Counted from the stretch's first letter, positions 1-7,689 are shown. The stretch: 63,271 nucleotides of DNA from Oscillospiraceae bacterium (GCA_009780275.1 WRAI01000009.1:1-63271), one strand, 5' to 3'. Numbers and translations are program-made. The notes: a model not told the origin generated them from the sequence alone.

Positions 1-143
1 CACAGCCATTTGTAATATGATGAACGATTCAGTGAAATCACATCACTAAGTGCAGAAATTGGGTAGTTTTTCTCGTTGTGCAGGCTCTGCACAGCTAAGT
101 ATTCAGATTCAAGGCGCACTAAACTTAACCCTTGTCTCGCCCC
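1..143 (-). pseudogene. IS3-family OrfB transposase, N-terminal part (cut by window edge)
   Basis: Read on the minus strand, this frame gives a peptide containing SLHNEKNYPISALSDV and then LNRSSYYKWL. That is the start of an IS3/IS150-type OrfB, just before its integrase core. The catalytic DDE part would lie left of base 1, so I cannot tell whether the element is intact. The frame is -1 relative to the OrfA remnant beside it, with an A-AAG-GGG run at the overlap, as expected for IS3 elements that make OrfAB by programmed frameshifting. Confidence 0.7.
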
Positions 144-240
144 CTTTCGAGGGCGTCCAACTTTTTTAGCAGGTCAACCTCCATTTGAAGCCGCAAATTC
201 TCTCGTTCTTTGAACTTTAATTGCGCATCAGACCCTTTGT
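125..240 (-). pseudogene. IS3-family OrfA, C-terminal fragment
   Basis: The minus-strand frame ends at a TAA at 125-127 and encodes a charged helical tail with RENLRLQMEVDLLKKLDAL, typical of the leucine-zipper-like C-terminus of IS3 OrfA proteins. The N-terminal helix-turn-helix is missing. The homology runs into IS66-derived sequence near position 225-240, so the fragment appears truncated at a junction between two insertion sequences. Confidence 0.65.
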
Positions 241-466
241 GATCGGCCGCAAAAACTGGCTGTTTTGCAACACGCAGAAGGGTGCGAGAGCCAGCAGCGT
301 TGTTTATTCTATTGTTGAAACGGCGAAGGAGAACGGGTTGAAACCGTTTGAATACCTTAAGCTCCTGTTTGAATCCGTGCCCAACACCTCCACCGGGACA
401 CTGGATAGGCTGCTGCCTTGGGGTGAGGCGGTTCCGGATGAGTGCAGGAGTCCGAAAAAAGATTGA
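225..466 (+). pseudogene. IS66-family transposase, C-terminal fragment
   Basis: The frame from about 225 to the TGA at 464-466 encodes the highly conserved C-terminus of IS66 TnpC transposases: RPFVIGRKNWLF, then a serine/alanine helix, NGLKPFEYLKLLFE and the terminal LPWGEAVPDECR. Only about 80 residues remain; the DDE catalytic core is absent. It is therefore a dead remnant. It abuts an IS3 remnant in the opposite orientation on its left and an IS1182-type element about 60 bp to its right. Confidence 0.8.
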
Positions 467-547
467 TATTTCACTATACCTTGCCTCAGCCGGTGGTTTT
501 CGTTAACAATGCAAAGGGGTGTATAAAATGGAGCTGTTGACAAACAC

Positions 548-592
548 CATCAAAAATCTCGTGCTATGGTGTGTAGCACGAGATTTTTGATG
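548..592. terminator. 19-bp perfect hairpin at the end of the transposase gene
   Basis: Arms 548-566 and 574-592 are perfectly complementary with a 7-base loop. The hairpin covers the last transposase codons and the stop. No clear U-tract follows on the minus strand, so it may be a terminator or a structure that blocks outside transcription from entering the element. Confidence 0.6.
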
Positions 593-1950
593 AAATATGA
601 TGCAGGCAGAGGAGTTTTCAATGTCGCAATCATCCTTTTTAGATTAACCGCGCACGCCGAGAGGAGGCATTGCTCAGATACTTGAGCTATGCCTCTCATT
701 TTCGCTCGCGTTAGACAATGTCGCGCCTTTTGATGTGCAAAAGTGTCTTCGCACCATATTTTTCGCAGCTTTTGCACTTCGAGATAACGCTCTGTCTTAT
801 CATTTTCGTGTTGTTTCTCATATTCTGTCCAATGATAGGAGCGCTCGAAACATTTAATCTTGCCCTTGCCTGCAATACAACTCACTTTAAGCGGGCAATC
901 ACGACAATCAGAAGCACGACTTTGATAGCGTTTCACACCACGCCCTTTTCTGAATGAGCTAAAACTTAACAAGCATCCAATCGGACAAATATAGGCATCC
1001 AGCGTATGATTATACTCAAACGCCTCACGCGGAAACATGCTTTCGAGTTCCTTGGCACTACTGGCTTTGCGTGGAATATATGTCTTAATCCCACGCTTGT
1101 ACATTTCGGCGTGTACTTCCGGCACATCATATCCCGCATCGCCGCCAATGGCTGTTGTGGCAAGCCCAAATTTATCCACTTGGTAATTGATGCGTGCGGC
1201 GTGATGCTGATGATCAAGGGTATTGCCAGAAGTGACGAATACATCCGTTATGATGCCGCTGCCGCCATCTATCGTTTGATGGTTCAAATAATGAAATCCG
1301 GTTGGCTTGCCGGGACGGTTCATCAGACCGCAATCCGCGTCGGTTGTGCTTTGTGTTATTTCTTTTGTTTCGCCTGTCTTTGGTTGAGCTGATTCTTTTA
1401 TCAGCCCATCGGCTAACGCCATTTCATCTAGTTTTTTCATATATTCCGATGGTTCGTGCTGCACGATGATTGTTTCGCGTTTATCATTTGCGGCATTTGC
1501 TCGAATATGAGTAGAGTCCGTCAATAAAACTTCACCCGTGACAAGCCCAACGTTTATGCGTTTTTTCACTATTTCATCGAAAATATCTTCAAATAATCGC
1601 GAGTTGTTGAATTTTCGGCGGCGTAATTGCGATAGCGTGGAATGGTTGGGCACCGGCTCGTCCAAATCAATGCCGAGAAACCATCGATACGCGATATTTA
1701 CTTGTATCTCACTCATCAGCTTACGCTCAGACATCTCGCCGTACAAATAGCCGAGCAGCAGCGTTTTTACAATCACGACCGGGTCAATCGATGGGCGCCC
1801 AACTGCCGAATAGAGGTGCGACACCTTTTCGTAGATGAACTCAAAATCTATCGCAGCGGCAATATCGCGCAAGAAATGTTCTTGCGGCATCAGCATCTCT
1901 ATCGTGCAGAAGTGCATTTTTATTTGTGTGTTTGTACGTTTCGCCATCAT
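550..1950 (-). CDS. IS1182-family transposase
   Basis: This 466-residue DDE transposase moves the surrounding element. The N-terminal domain contains GRPSIDPVVIVKTLLLGYLYG and RWFLGIDLDEPVPNHSTLS, diagnostic of IS1182-type (IS5-related) transposases. The first catalytic Asp is in LLTDSTHIRA, the second probably in GGDAGYD, and a cysteine cluster (CPIGC, CRDCPLKVSC) lies near residues 330-375. Length is normal for the family. The 5' end begins MMAKRTNTQIKMHF; either Met is possible. The reading frame is uninterrupted, so the enzyme is probably functional. The last codons overlap the hairpin at 548-592. Confidence 0.93.
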   Translation of the reverse strand: MMAKRTNTQIKMHFCTIEMLMPQEHFLRDIAAAIDFEFIYEKVSHLYSAVGRPSIDPVVIVKTLLLGYLYGEMSERKLMSEIQVNIAYRWFLGIDLDEPVPNHSTLSQLRRRKFNNSRLFEDIFDEIVKKRINVGLVTGEVLLTDSTHIRANAANDKRETIIVQHEPSEYMKKLDEMALADGLIKESAQPKTGETKEITQSTTDADCGLMNRPGKPTGFHYLNHQTIDGGSGIITDVFVTSGNTLDHQHHAARINYQVDKFGLATTAIGGDAGYDVPEVHAEMYKRGIKTYIPRKASSAKELESMFPREAFEYNHTLDAYICPIGCLLSFSSFRKGRGVKRYQSRASDCRDCPLKVSCIAGKGKIKCFERSYHWTEYEKQHENDKTERYLEVQKLRKIWCEDTFAHQKARHCLTRAKMRGIAQVSEQCLLSACAVNLKRMIATLKTPLPASYFIKNLVLHTIARDF

Positions 1951-2077
1951 CGCAGCAACCTCAACTGAATGTTTGATGACTTTATTATAGCAAATTTCAC
2001 GCGCAAATGATAGAGGTTTGTCAACAGCTCCAAAAAGTTACCCCTTACAACTGTTTTTAAGTGACACAACATCACGT

Positions 2078-4021
2078 TTATCCCACCACATTGCCTGTGC
2101 GGACCATGGCGATGACCATCATTTGGCACTGGAACTGCATCTGCGGTGAAAAAATATACACACCTAGCTGTGAGCTTGTGTTACTCATTATTCTTGGGTT
2201 TTGGTGATACAAGAAATATACTGAGCCTCTCGCCCAACTCGGTACTGCGTCTTGGAACGGCAAGTCAACCTGCGAAATTTCGCCGATTTCCGGCACTTCG
2301 CCGCCGAACAGGGTGACAAGCCGGCCCAGCAGCACCGCCGCGCTTTGGCGGTCGACCAGACCGTTCGGGTTGAATCGGACGCCCTCCCAGTTGACCGAGC
2401 TCTCGCCCAAAATGACGCCCAACCGCGCCAGGGCAAGCACATCGGGGTCGGCGCTGTCGTCAAACAAAATCTCGTGCAGGCTGCCCGGGTCGCGTGAAGC
2501 GACAAAGTCGGCGACCGTCATGCCGCTCTGTGCCTCGATAAACCGCGCCGCCAAATCGGCGATGTAAAGCCGCGGAATGCCCTCCCGCCAAACGCTGTTT
2601 TGCAACACGCGCTCGGAAATTAAGCCCATGTCGTAGGCTGTTTCGAGATATTCGCGTGCCCAGCTGTTGGGGTTGGAATCGTAATCCCAAAGAGTGCGGG
2701 TGGGCTGCGTTCCGCAGTCGCCATCGCAATCAGGCTCACCGCAGTCATCGCAGGGTTCGAGCGGCGCGGGGCAAATCGACGGATACTCGCCACAGTCATC
2801 GCACGGTATCAGTTCCAGCAAGTGAAAAAAGCCGCTGTCATCATTTGGGTCTATCACCTGCACGGGAGTAGTGATATTACGAGGCCAGGCATCACTGTCG
2901 TTGTCGCCCAACTGACGTTCAGCATTCCATCCCCACGCCCACACTGTGCCATCGTTACGCAACACTACCGTGTGTACTATACCAGTATTAATTGCTGTCA
3001 CATTGCTAAGGCCTTGTACTTGCACAGGAGCATTCCGATTGGTCATTGTGCCGTCACCCAATTGCCCCTCACTATTCCAGCCCCAAGTCCATACCGTGCC
3101 ATTATTACGCAATGCCACAGTATGATTATGTATACTTGCAATAGCTGTCACATTGCTAAGGCCTTGTACTTGCACAGGAGCATAGCTGCTGACATTAGTG
3201 CCATCTCCATCCCAATTTGCTCCCCACGCCCACACTGTGCCATCATTACGCAACGCTACCGTATGGAACGCACCAGCCGCAATAGCTGTCACATTGCTAA
3301 GGCCTTGCACTCGCGCAGGAGTAAAGCGGTCAACGGCCGTACCGTCACCCAACTGCCCACAGCAATTTTCTCCCCACGCCCACACTGTGCCATCATTACG
3401 TAACGCTACGGCATGGCCTCGACTGACATCAACAGCTACCATATTGCTAAGGCCTTGTACTCGCACGGGAACAGTGCTGCGGTCTTCCCAGACACCGCCG
3501 GTACCATTGCCCAACCGCCCCTCGTAATTTGAACCCCAAGCCCATACTGTACCATCATTACGCAATGCTATGGTAAAGTTTTTACCAGCCGCAATTGCCG
3601 TCACATTATTAAGATTTTGTACTTGCACAGGGCGAGTGCGTCGAAGCGTAGTGCCGTCGCCTAACTCTCCATCCCAATTTGCTCCCCACGCCCACACTGT
3701 GCCATCATTACGTAACGCCACCGTATGAGACGCATTGGCTGCAACAGCCGTCACTTCACTAAGATTTCGAACTTGCTGGGGAGCAGGTTCTCTACTTGAG
3801 ACAGAGCCGCCGTTACCCAGCACGCCTTCCCTATTCGACCCCCAAGCCCACACTGTGCCATCATTGCGCAATGCTACTGTATGCAATTCTCCCGCCGCAA
3901 TCATCGGCTCGGTAGTAAACGCCGCCGCAGCTAACTCTACCGTCGGCGTCACCGCAGCGGAAGCGGGCAAGAGTGCCAGCAGCATGACGCACAGGATTAG
4001 GCTAAAAGTTTTCTTAAACAT
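2078..4021 (-). CDS. Secreted RCC1-repeat protein with SLH-like C-terminus
   Basis: A 647-residue exported protein. The start ATG at 4019-4021 is chosen because GGAGGG lies about ten bases upstream and a signal peptide follows (MFKKTF, then a hydrophobic core ending PASAA). Residues about 41-397 contain seven RCC1 repeats of about 50 residues, each with the core HTVALRNDGTVWAWG and GQLGDGT, expected to fold as a seven-bladed beta-propeller. A cysteine-rich linker (CDDCGEYP, EPCDDCGEPDCDGDC) spans about 405-440. The C-terminal 200 residues look like SLH modules, one clear motif being NPNGLVDRQSAAVLLGRL, which would hold the protein on the cell wall. Ligand unknown; a cell-surface binding role is inferred. 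Confidence 0.88.
   Translation of the reverse strand: MFKKTFSLILCVMLLALLPASAAVTPTVELAAAAFTTEPMIAAGELHTVALRNDGTVWAWGSNREGVLGNGGSVSSREPAPQQVRNLSEVTAVAANASHTVALRNDGTVWAWGANWDGELGDGTTLRRTRPVQVQNLNNVTAIAAGKNFTIALRNDGTVWAWGSNYEGRLGNGTGGVWEDRSTVPVRVQGLSNMVAVDVSRGHAVALRNDGTVWAWGENCCGQLGDGTAVDRFTPARVQGLSNVTAIAAGAFHTVALRNDGTVWAWGANWDGDGTNVSSYAPVQVQGLSNVTAIASIHNHTVALRNNGTVWTWGWNSEGQLGDGTMTNRNAPVQVQGLSNVTAINTGIVHTVVLRNDGTVWAWGWNAERQLGDNDSDAWPRNITTPVQVIDPNDDSGFFHLLELIPCDDCGEYPSICPAPLEPCDDCGEPDCDGDCGTQPTRTLWDYDSNPNSWAREYLETAYDMGLISERVLQNSVWREGIPRLYIADLAARFIEAQSGMTVADFVASRDPGSLHEILFDDSADPDVLALARLGVILGESSVNWEGVRFNPNGLVDRQSAAVLLGRLVTLFGGEVPEIGEISQVDLPFQDAVPSWARGSVYFLYHQNPRIMSNTSSQLGVYIFSPQMQFQCQMMVIAMVRTGNVVG
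2831..3901 (-). repeat. Seven tandem RCC1 coding repeats (~150 bp each)
   Basis: The DNA coding for the propeller is visibly repetitive: the segment read on the plus strand as cccacactgtgccatcatta recurs at roughly 150-bp intervals with few changes, and gtcacattgctaaggccttg recurs in the later copies. Nucleotide identity between units suggests recent duplication or gene conversion. Confidence 0.85.
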
Positions 4022-4076
4022 GGTATGTATCCCTCCGATATTATTTGTGATATAAGTGCAAATTTCGTTAATAATA

Positions 4077-4105
4077 ATTTTACCACAAGTCGCACGAAAA
4101 AGCAA
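4077..4105 (-). promoter_or_regulatory. Sigma-A-like promoter of the RCC1 gene
   Basis: On the minus strand TTGCTT (4100-4105) and TAAAAT (4077-4082) are separated by 17 bases, about 55 bp upstream of the RCC1 start codon. Confidence 0.55.
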
Positions 4106-4342
4106 GGTATGCCTTACCCTTCTTATGAAACCGGGCAGTTGCTTTTCTCGCTACGCTCAAAAACCGCGACCCGTTTTCCTGACGAACAAAACCACACCAC
4201 ACTCATTGGCGGCGGTGCGGTTTTGCCCGTCAGTCGGCGGGCAGGCATAACACACTAGACTTTGCAAGCAAAATCGTGTGCCAAAGTGGGCTTGCCGCCC
4301 CTTTGGAAACCCCGGCCACCGATGAATGTATGACCGTATAAA

Positions 4343-4370
4343 AGAAAAGAGCCCTGTCAACAAGGCTCTT
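4343..4370 (-). terminator. Rho-independent terminator after the hypothetical gene at 4382
   Basis: Minus strand: AAGAGCC, a loop, GGGCTCTT then a T-rich run. It lies just beyond the stop codon of the minus-strand gene at 4382-4840. The interval 4106-4342 shows no gene I can support. Confidence 0.65.
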
Positions 4371-4381
4371 GTGTGGGATGG

Positions 4382-4840
4382 CTATTCTGTTTTTAATGTT
4401 ACACGCATTACATAATTCGCAAATACATGGTCGCCCAGTATATTGTCGGGGCAATCAAGAACGAGTTCTTCGATCAACCCGCCATTCAAGGGTCTAAATA
4501 AAACTGGGTCCAAAAATAAACTGGTGTCTCCTGAGCACAGTTTCAAATCAGCGACGCATCCATTGTCAAATTCGACGCTCCATACTTCGAGTGTACAATC
4601 CTGATCAATCCCTTCTTTGTCAAAGTCCACTTCCGACAAATCCAGCAATCGCTGCCAGCGAGTCACTGTATCTCTGTCGATTTGCAATTCTTCAAGCATA
4701 ACCGCATCGCAGCCGGCTTCTAAGCATTTGTGATAATCCGCCATATATCCGTCCGCACCAAGCAATTCGCAGCAGGGCGAGCATGGCATGGATTCATCGT
4801 TTTGGAGTTGCATGTGCGAAATCATATTAGGTTTGAGCAT
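4382..4840 (-). CDS. Hypothetical protein, possibly 5'-truncated
   Basis: I do not recognise this 152-residue acidic protein. It contains a cysteine-rich stretch (MPCSPCCELLG, then KCLEAGC) near residues 18-45 that could bind metal, and a C-terminal half of alternating beta-like segments (SLFLDPVLFRPLNGG, then LIEELVLDCPDN). No signal peptide or membrane segment is visible. No convincing ribosome-binding site precedes the first ATG, and the frame stays open for a further 23 codons upstream to a stop at 4913-4915. The gene may therefore have lost its start at the boundary with the integrated element to its right. A good terminator follows it. Confidence 0.5.
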   Translation of the reverse strand: MLKPNMISHMQLQNDESMPCSPCCELLGADGYMADYHKCLEAGCDAVMLEELQIDRDTVTRWQRLLDLSEVDFDKEGIDQDCTLEVWSVEFDNGCVADLKLCSGDTSLFLDPVLFRPLNGGLIEELVLDCPDNILGDHVFANYVMRVTLKTE

Positions 4841-4937
4841 ATGTAAAGACGATTCGGAGTATGGGCTTGCAATGGGGAAACTTCGAGACTGTTCTTGATA
4901 ATGTTTAATATTTTATTTATCAAAGGAGTCAATTATT

Positions 4938-5087
4938 ATGACTAACAACACAGCTATCAAAAATCCGGCAAACCAAAACACCGCCAAAATCATCCCTTTT
5001 CCTGCACCAAAGCGACAACATGAACCGCAAGAAGAAAATATCATTCGGTTTAACGTTTTTATGGAGTGCTTTTACGCTGACTCATGA
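4938..5087 (+). CDS. Small hypothetical protein of the integrated element (49 aa)
   Basis: The ATG at 4938 has an excellent AAAGGAG ribosome-binding site seven bases upstream and opens a 49-residue frame ending at TGA 5085-5087. The protein starts MTNNTAIKNPANQNTAKI, continues IIPFPAPKRQHEPQEEN and ends MECFYADS. The N-terminal two thirds looks disordered. I do not recognise a family. Position upstream of the excisionase and integrase in the same orientation suggests an accessory gene of the integrated element, possibly truncated at its 3' end. Confidence 0.45.
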   Translation: MTNNTAIKNPANQNTAKIIPFPAPKRQHEPQEENIIRFNVFMECFYADS

Positions 5088-5728
5088 ATGCTATTTAGCC
5101 ACTCCTTTTGAAAGGGGAGAGGCCACATTGCGCAGATTACAAGAAGCTCAGCACGGAGAAGGGCCATTCGCGGGAATTTGGGTTACAGTTTTGGCGAAAC
5201 ATCATTTTCGAAAGGCGGAATTGGTTGTAAGCGTCAGCGAAAACATCAAGAACAGCCTTAAGCGTTTCGAGTTTGCGTGGAAAACACCGGCTTCGGCGAA
5301 CAAAAAAGGGTGTAAATGCCGCAAGACGGCATTTACACCCTCAACATTGCTCACTTTTCGGATATGTCGTCCCAGGCAAACCACATCAACATACCACACG
5401 AACTCGCCCCTGTGCAGACGTCGATCTATTTGACGCTTACTTATGTATGACCACTTTCATATTTCGATAAAAAGGCGGTGAAAATCAATGGCTACTTTTT
5501 TCTGAACGCACATACTATGGATGAAAGGTAAATTCATCCTAATAGCTGTGGTGGAGTTTGACAATCCCGGCCAACTCATAGATACTAATGATACGAACAC
5601 CTAATTGACTACACAAATTGATTCGAAAACGCAGCTTTTAAAGATGATGCTTTTGCCTTATCTTTATTAAGTTGCATTGTCCGTGACCGTGTTCATCGCG
5701 CTTAGGATATGCAAGGAAAGGGCACATC
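5088..5728. other. 640-bp stretch without a supported gene
   Basis: Short frames exist on both strands but none has a ribosome-binding site or recognisable domain. The stretch contains the 14-bp hairpin at 5308-5340 and looks like decayed mobile-element DNA between the small gene at 4938 and the excisionase at 5729. Confidence 0.5.
5308..5340 (-). terminator. Perfect 14-bp hairpin with T-tract on the minus strand
   Basis: Arms GGGTGTAAATGCCG (5308-5321) and CGGCATTTACACCC (5327-5340) with a 5-base loop. Read on the minus strand the second arm is followed by TTTTTT, as in an intrinsic terminator. There is no obvious minus-strand gene for it to end, so it may be a relic or an attenuator-like structure. 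Confidence 0.55.
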
Positions 5729-5932
5729 ATGTATCAATCCAATATCCGGTCGCCGCAGCCGGGAGAGCGGCGCACCTATCTTGTTGAGGAAATTGCCGCA
5801 ATCCTCGGCATTGGCAGAACAAGCGCGTACAAACTTGTGAGGGAGGGGGATTTTAAGACAGTTCGCATCGGCAACGCCATACGAATTTCAAAAAAGTCCT
5901 TTGACGAGTGGTTGGACAGCCAAAACACGTAA
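5729..5932 (+). CDS. Excisionase-type helix-turn-helix protein
   Basis: A 67-residue MerR-like DNA-binding protein of the excisionase family. The core is YLVEEIAAILGIGRTSAYKL, a winged-helix recognition motif, followed by the wing VRIGNAIRISKKSFDEWLD. In conjugative transposons and related elements such proteins direct the integrase toward excision. A GGAAAGGG ribosome-binding site lies upstream of the ATG, and the integrase start follows 15 bases after the stop, so the two are probably cotranscribed. Length and motif order are typical. Confidence 0.85.
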   Translation: MYQSNIRSPQPGERRTYLVEEIAAILGIGRTSAYKLVREGDFKTVRIGNAIRISKKSFDEWLDSQNT

Positions 5933-5947
5933 AGGAGAGAAATTATT

Positions 5948-6298
5948 ATGGCATCTATTATCAAACGCAAAAGTAAATATTCCGTGGTCTATTATTATAC
6001 AGACGAAAACGGAGATAAACAGCAGAAGTGGGAAACTTGGGGAACCCATAAGGAAGCCTTGCGGCGCAAGGCAGAGGTTGAAAACCAGCAGAACGAAGGG
6101 ACTTTCATCCCGCCGCAGAACCAGACTGTGTCCGGCTTTCTATATGATTTCGTTTCCTTGTACGGAGAAGCTAATTGGAGTATGTCTACCTACGATGGCA
6201 ACGTCGGGCTGATTAGCAACTACATCAATCCGATAATCGGCGACACACCGGTTCAGGATGCGACCCCAGATTCATTGACGCTTATTACAAGCAGTTGA
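5948..6298 (+). pseudogene. Tyrosine integrase, N-terminal part (frameshifted)
   Basis: Residues 1-105 form the AP2-like and SAM-like core-binding domains of a phage/ICE-type tyrosine recombinase (MASIIKRKSKYSVVYYYTDE at the N-terminus, NYINPIIGDTPVQD near the end). The start has AAAGGAGAG upstream. The frame then breaks near 6264-6267: after DATP the expected RFIDAYYKQLKK continues in the next frame, consistent with loss of one C from a C run. The catalytic domain is in the overlapping frame at 6295-7323. The break is either a real mutation or a sequencing error in a homopolymer. Confidence 0.8.
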
Positions 6299-7323
6299 AA
6301 AAGACTGAGCCGGTTAAAAGTCGGAATCGCAAGCCCAAGAATGAATACCTTACCGACACAACGATCGCGCTGGTTCATAAGCTGCTTAAGTGCGCTTTTA
6401 AACAGGCGGTTCGTTGGGAAATGATCGCAAGAAATCCTTTTGAGAATGTCACCATAAAAAAGGTAGCCTATAAAAAGCGTGACATATGGGATGCGGATAT
6501 GATTCGGAAGGCTTTGGATCAATGCAGAGACAGCAAACTGTACATAGCGCTGAATTTGGCCTTCGCCTGTTCCATGCGGGAGGGCGAGATTTTAGGACTG
6601 GCTTGGGATAACGTACATATCTCCGATGAAAACATCATTGCGGATGATGCGTATGTTTACATCGATAAGGAACTGCTGCGCTGCTCAAAACGCTCCCTTG
6701 AGGTTTTAGACAAACGGGATGTCATACACATCTTTTCACCGATGATGGGCAACACCAGCACCCGCGTTGTACTCAAGAAACCCAAAACCGAATCAAGCAT
6801 CCGCAAAGTGTGGCTGCCAAAGACAGTTGCCCACATCCTACGGCAATGGAAAGATGCGCAGGACGAACTCAAAGATTTTCTTAGAGATGAGTATCAGGAT
6901 TACAATCTGGTCATCGCTTTGCCTAACGGCCGCCCGTGCGAGGGAAGAATTCTGCTGAAAGAGTTTGAAAAGCTGCGTGAGCAAGCTGGGTTGCCAAATG
7001 TGGTGTTTCACTCCCTACGACATTCCAGCACGACTTATAAGCTGAAACTCAATCACGGTGACCTGAAAGCTACCCAAGGCGACACCGGCCACGCGGAAAT
7101 CGACATGATCGCCAAAGTGTACGCACATATTCTTGATGAGGATAGGAAGGTGAACGCGCAGAAGTTTGAAGCGGCGTTTTACTCTAACCCTGATTTAAGG
7201 GATGTGCGCCCACCTGAACAGGAAAAGTCTACGGTAGATTTAGCGGCTATGTTTGAGCAGTTAAAGAGCTCACCGGAAATGATTGAAATGCTTGCTAAGA
7301 TGTTGGAGTCGAACTCAAAATGA
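6295..7323 (+). CDS. Tyrosine integrase, catalytic part (frameshifted continuation)
   Basis: This frame is open from about 6262 and carries the catalytic domain of a site-specific tyrosine recombinase. The first Arg is in CSMREGEILGLAW, the H-x-x-R box is HSLRHSS, the second His is in DTGHAEID and the nucleophilic Tyr is in KVYAHI. Joined to 5948-6298 the protein would be about 458 residues, normal for Tn916/phage-type integrases. With the frameshift only a catalytic fragment would be made unless there is recoding. The gene points toward tRNA-Arg(CCT) at 7511-7585, the likely attachment site. A C-terminal extension after the catalytic Tyr (AAMFEQLKSSPEMIEMLAKM) is predicted to be helical. Confidence 0.85.
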   Translation: MKKTEPVKSRNRKPKNEYLTDTTIALVHKLLKCAFKQAVRWEMIARNPFENVTIKKVAYKKRDIWDADMIRKALDQCRDSKLYIALNLAFACSMREGEILGLAWDNVHISDENIIADDAYVYIDKELLRCSKRSLEVLDKRDVIHIFSPMMGNTSTRVVLKKPKTESSIRKVWLPKTVAHILRQWKDAQDELKDFLRDEYQDYNLVIALPNGRPCEGRILLKEFEKLREQAGLPNVVFHSLRHSSTTYKLKLNHGDLKATQGDTGHAEIDMIAKVYAHILDEDRKVNAQKFEAAFYSNPDLRDVRPPEQEKSTVDLAAMFEQLKSSPEMIEMLAKMLESNSK

Positions 7324-7343
7324 GTACTATACCATGTAGTCCC

Positions 7344-7406
7344 ATTAGCAAAGTGGTTCGTTTTATTAGCAAAATACCCTTAAAGCGTTCGACTCTAATT
7401 AGCAAA
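7344..7406. repeat. Three ATTAGCAAA direct repeats between integrase and tRNA
   Basis: ATTAGCAAA occurs at 7344-7352, 7365-7373 and 7398-7406, directly after the integrase stop and about 105 bp before the tRNA 3' end. Position and repetition suit arm-type integrase binding sites at the end of an integrated element. Confidence 0.5.
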
Positions 7407-7510
7407 CATGCAACGAGATTGTATAATATTTCATTCGCGCATTTGCTGCCATCAAACTCTGGTGGAAAGAAAGCAACAACACCGCAACCACTGCGGCTAC
7501 GGCGTTTGCA

Positions 7511-7585
7511 TGGCACCCCCGGCAGGGATCGAACCTGCATTCCGCCCTTAGGAGGGGCGTACACTATCCATTGTGTTACGGAGGC
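7511..7585 (-). tRNA. tRNA-Arg (CCT)
   Basis: The minus strand folds as a complete 75-base tRNA: acceptor GCCTCCG pairing with CGGGGGT, anticodon stem CGCCC/GGGCG around loop CTCCTAA (anticodon CCT at 7550-7552), T arm GCAGG-TTCGATC-CCTGC and an encoded CCA at the 3' end. It reads AGG codons. Its 3' end faces the integrase gene, the usual geometry for an element integrated into a tRNA. Confidence 0.95.
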
Positions 7586-7619
7586 TTATTCACTTTTTAT
7601 GCGGAATTTATGGGCTTTT

Positions 7620-7678
7620 AGAATCGAACGGTCTTGTCCTTAGGAGGGGCTTGTACTATCCCTTGTACGATGAGGGCC
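7620..7678 (-). pseudogene. Degenerate tRNA-Arg(CCT)-like copy
   Basis: The plus strand carries cttaggaggggc and actatcccttgta, matching the anticodon and D-arm region of the intact tRNA at 7511, plus a GTTCGAT T-loop remnant. Stems no longer pair well. It lies in tandem, about 35 bp upstream (5') of the intact gene. Confidence 0.55.
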
Positions 7679-7689
7679 AATGAGCAAAA

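Larger units (their letters stand above)
529..2032 (-). mobile_element. Intact IS1182-type insertion sequence (1504 bp)
   Basis: The element is bounded by perfect 17-bp terminal inverted repeats, TGGAGCTGTTGACAAAC at 529-545 and its reverse complement at 2016-2032. Both ends are followed outward by AAAA (525-528 and 2033-2036), a possible but low-complexity 4-bp target duplication. It holds one full-length transposase gene and a strong subterminal hairpin. Intact ends and an open transposase suggest recent arrival. It sits about 45 bp downstream of the RCC1-repeat gene, between that gene and the older IS66 remnant. Confidence 0.88.

Noticed and set aside
2822..3403. 193-codon plus-strand frame across the RCC1 repeats
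   Set aside because: It is the antisense reading of repeated coding DNA; repeat periodicity explains its length.
2831..3901. Regularly spaced repeats that could suggest a CRISPR array
   Set aside because: Repeat units are about 150 bp, in frame, and encode RCC1 motifs; there are no short spacers and no cas genes.
4850..4937. Short peptide EYGLAMGKL upstream of the small gene, perhaps the end of a lost gene
   Set aside because: Too short to identify and overlaps the open minus-strand frame.
5020..5433. 137-codon open frame on the plus strand
   Set aside because: No ribosome-binding site, no recognisable domain, and it overlaps the better supported 49-residue gene at 4938 in another frame; it also spans a perfect hairpin.
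5316..5450. Possible 44-residue small protein starting inside the hairpin (MPQDGIYTLNIAHFSDM...)
   Set aside because: The start lies within the stem and has only a weak AAGGG upstream; no family recognised, so not called.
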